Shown piece by piece: positions 6,838 through 8,272 of a stretch of DNA of 8,272 nucleotides (positions within the stretch are counted from its first letter, which is position 1; each line of letters begins with the position of its first letter). The stretch comes from Peptococcaceae bacterium UBA3933. GTDB taxonomy: Bacteria; Bacillota; Peptococcia; Peptococcales; BICA1-8. Both the position numbers and the translations under genes were made by a program. Below the pieces are notes generated by a model. That model was not told the origin of the DNA. It made no database searches and was given only the letters and a program-made list of their open reading frames with translations. The stretch spans positions 1 through 8,272 of the forward strand of contig DGEF01000107.1 of assembly GCA_002385805.1 (NCBI GenBank), given 5' to 3'.

Positions 6838-6844
6838 CTCCCTT
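6838..6844 (-). promoter_or_regulatory. murC ribosome-binding site
   Basis: AAGGGAG on the minus strand is immediately next to TTG 6837 and 9 nt before TTG 6828, which favours the second TTG. A weaker GGA (6844-6846), 6 nt from TTG 6837, keeps the first one possible. Confidence 0.6.
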
Positions 6845-6886
6845 CCCGGCAGTTCTGGTTCATTTGCAACGAGTTGTGTTCTCTAC

Positions 6887-6916
6887 TTTATATGCAACAG
6901 ATGTAAATTTTGTTAC
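6887..6916 (-). promoter_or_regulatory. Possible murC promoter
   Basis: The minus strand has GTAACA (6911-6916, 4 of 6), an 18-bp spacer and TATAAA (6887-6892, 5 of 6), leaving a leader of roughly 50 nt. It lies between the repeat and murC, where a local promoter would be useful. The match is modest. Confidence 0.3.
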
Positions 6917-6937
6917 TCCTAAAGCTTGTCCCTTGAT

Positions 6938-7006
6938 TAGTTACTAGTGACTGGTGATTAGTGACTAGAATAAGTGGCTAGTTTTTAGTGGCTGGTGGCT
7001 AGTATT
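6938..7006 (+). repeat. Degenerate 7-bp tandem array, repeat copy B part 1
   Basis: Successive heptamers follow the pattern T(A/G)GTG(A/G)(C/T): TAGTTAC, TAGTGAC, TGGTGAT and TAGTGAC (6938-6965). A short break, TAGAATAAGTGGC, follows, then TAGTTTT, TAGTGGC, TGGTGGC and TAGTATT (6979-7006). The register holds over about 69 bp. Many units contain TAG or TGA, so no plus-strand frame stays open. The stretch 6958-6973 is identical to copy A near 71-86. Confidence 0.75.
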
Positions 7007-7012
7007 ATTAAC

Positions 7013-7052
7013 CACGGATTAACACGGATACACACAGATTAACTCAGATAAA
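7013..7052 (+). repeat. Four-unit 10-bp tandem array, repeat copy B part 2
   Basis: CACGGATTAA, CACGGATACA, CACAGATTAA and CTCAGATAAA follow each other without gaps. Similarity fades steadily from the first to the last unit. The array directly follows the heptamer array. Similar CACGGAT-type strings occur in non-coding DNA of various bacterial genomes as far as I recall, but I cannot assign a family name. Copy A has two such units (46-65). Confidence 0.75.
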
Positions 7053-7158
7053 GTAAATAAAATAAATAATTATTTTACAATCAGTCGTTAATTAAAAAAA
7101 TGCAGAATAGCCCGTAAGCCGTCATGCCGACCCAAGAATTAAACCCCAAAGTTAAATA

Positions 7159-8271
7159 CTAATTTATAACTTCTTTCACAACCCTAATTATCTTCTCCAG
7201 TGAATAGGCATTTCCTGCTTTTTTTGCTTGATTAGACATTTCTTTTAGTCTTTCCCGGTCATATAATAATTCCTTAATAGTTTTTATTAAAGTACCACCG
7301 GTTAATTCCTTGTCTAAAATCATAACAGCAGCATTTCTCGCCACCAAAGACCTGGCATTATATTCTTGATGATTTTCTGCAGCATAAGGGTAAGGAATTA
7401 AAATTGCCGGCAATCCCCTAGTGGTAATTTCTGCCAAAAATGTAGCCCCTGCCCTAGCCACACATAAATCTGCTGCTGCTAAAGCATATTCCATTTCATA
7501 TAAATAGGGTTTAAGAATAATGTTTCCACTTTTTTCTATATTTATTCCCTTGTTAGCTAACCGTTTTAATATTTCTGAATATCCCTGTTCACCTGTTAAA
7601 TGGATTATCTGTAATTTAGGACAGTCTTTAAGTTCTTCATAAACTTTTAACATGGCATAATTAATGTTTTTAGCCCCCCGGCTGCCTCCACTGACCAGAA
7701 GAGTAAATTTATCTTCACTTAGACCGAAAAATTCTAATCCTTGTTTTTTCGATAACCGAATAATTTCCTCTCTTACCGGCAAACCGGTTAAAACTATTTT
7801 ATCTTTACTTACTTTAAAGTATTTTGCCGAATCAGGAAAAGTTATCATTATTTTATCAACAATTCTGGCTAGGATACGGTTAGTTAACCCGGGCAAAGCA
7901 TTTTGTTCATGAATAATGGCCGGTATTTTTAATAACTTTGCCGCTAAAACTACCGGGCCACATACATACCCTCCAGTGCCGATAACGACCTGAGGGTTAA
8001 AATTCTTGATAATCTTTAAAGCCTGTATACTACCTTGTACTGCCTTTAGGCCGGCACGGGCAAATTGCCAGGAAAAGCCACGTTGCCATCCTTCAACTTC
8101 AATAGTTTTAAAAGGGATATTCGTTTCCGAAACTATTTTTGCCTCCATCCCCTGCTTAGTTCCTACATAAAGAACCTGAGCCTGGGGATAATTTTTCAGT
8201 ATATACTTGGCAACAGCTAGGGCAGGATAAACATGACCTCCCGTCCCGCCACCGGCAAAAAGGATGCGCAT
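7159..8271 (-). CDS. murG: Undecaprenyldiphospho-muramoylpentapeptide GlcNAc transferase MurG
   Basis: MurG is the GT-B glycosyltransferase on the inner face of the membrane that adds GlcNAc from UDP-GlcNAc to lipid I, giving lipid II. The 370-residue product is complete and of normal length. The N-terminal acceptor domain has glycine-rich loops GGGTGGHVYP (7-16) and GTGGYVCGP (98-106), plus HEQNALPG (121-128). The C-terminal donor domain has SGGSRGAKNIN (194-204), ARAGATFLAEI (272-282) and PYPYAAENHQEYNA (293-306), which bind the nucleotide sugar. The start is ATG 8271, one base from the window edge. MRILFAGGGTGGH is the standard family N-terminus, but the ribosome-binding site is outside. 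ftsW or murD would be expected upstream. The next gene, murC, lies beyond the repeat-bearing gap. Confidence 0.98.
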   Translation of the reverse strand: MRILFAGGGTGGHVYPALAVAKYILKNYPQAQVLYVGTKQGMEAKIVSETNIPFKTIEVEGWQRGFSWQFARAGLKAVQGSIQALKIIKNFNPQVVIGTGGYVCGPVVLAAKLLKIPAIIHEQNALPGLTNRILARIVDKIMITFPDSAKYFKVSKDKIVLTGLPVREEIIRLSKKQGLEFFGLSEDKFTLLVSGGSRGAKNINYAMLKVYEELKDCPKLQIIHLTGEQGYSEILKRLANKGINIEKSGNIILKPYLYEMEYALAAADLCVARAGATFLAEITTRGLPAILIPYPYAAENHQEYNARSLVARNAAVMILDKELTGGTLIKTIKELLYDRERLKEMSNQAKKAGNAYSLEKIIRVVKEVIN

Positions 8272-8272
8272 A

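Larger units (their letters stand above)
6838..7158. other. Intergenic region between murG and murC
   Basis: This is the longest non-coding stretch in the window. From the murC side it holds the murC leader with a weak promoter candidate, a 7-bp tandem array (6938-7006), a 10-bp tandem array (7013-7052), a very AT-rich stretch (about 7050-7105) with the palindrome AAATAATTATTT (7064-7075), and a GC-richer patch (about 7109-7133). I see no convincing terminator after murG, so read-through from murG to murC is possible. I see no RNA gene and no ORF with a ribosome-binding site. Confidence 0.7.

Noticed and set aside
6938..7052. CRISPR array
   Set aside because: The repeated units are 7 and 10 bp, adjacent and without spacers, and there are no cas genes. 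This is a tandem repeat.
7109..7133. GC-richer patch after murG considered as a terminator or riboswitch remnant
   Set aside because: Only 3-bp pairings (GTC/GAC, GCA/TGC) could be found next to the later T-run, and no riboswitch core motif is recognisable.
7100..7140. Short minus-strand ORF starting at an ATG near 7121 between murG and murC
   Set aside because: About 14 codons with no ribosome-binding site or similarity to anything recognised.

Overview
The window is a stretch of the division and cell-wall (dcw) cluster of a low-GC, endospore-forming Firmicute. All seven genes lie on the minus strand. In transcription order they are murG, murC, murB, murA, ftsQ (divIB), ftsZ and spoIIGA. 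A dcw cluster running straight into spoIIGA points to a spore-former. The gene order and FtsZ sequence look more like Clostridia (Peptococcaceae, Moorella or Desulfotomaculum-type lineages) than Bacillus. I cannot name the genus from the sequence alone.

Reading right to left: murG (7159-8271) is followed by a 321-bp gap holding a composite tandem repeat, a 7-bp array then a 10-bp array. Next come murC, murB and murA, tightly packed (12-nt and 2-nt gaps), with the murA ribosome-binding site inside the last codons of murB. After murA there is a GC-core hairpin and then a near-consensus vegetative promoter, which starts a second unit, ftsQ-ftsZ. No ftsA lies between ftsQ and ftsZ. ftsZ ends at a strong terminator. 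The 145-bp region after it holds a perfect TATAAT box, a poorly spaced -35 and two overlapping dyads in front of spoIIGA. A second, diverged and oppositely oriented copy of the composite repeat overlaps the 3' end of spoIIGA and runs to the window edge, where there is a perfect 7-bp hairpin.

Functionally, MurA and MurB make UDP-MurNAc from UDP-GlcNAc. MurC adds the first peptide residue, L-alanine. MurG adds GlcNAc to lipid I to give lipid II. FtsQ and FtsZ belong to the division machinery that places septal synthesis. SpoIIGA is the membrane protease that activates sigma-E after the asymmetric sporulation septum forms. Its gene, sigE, would be expected just beyond the left edge.

The coding content is ordinary, and I do not see a previously undescribed protein system. 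What merits a second look is between the genes: the repeat family, its contribution of the last codons and stop of spoIIGA, the dyad-rich spoIIGA promoter region and the missing ftsA.
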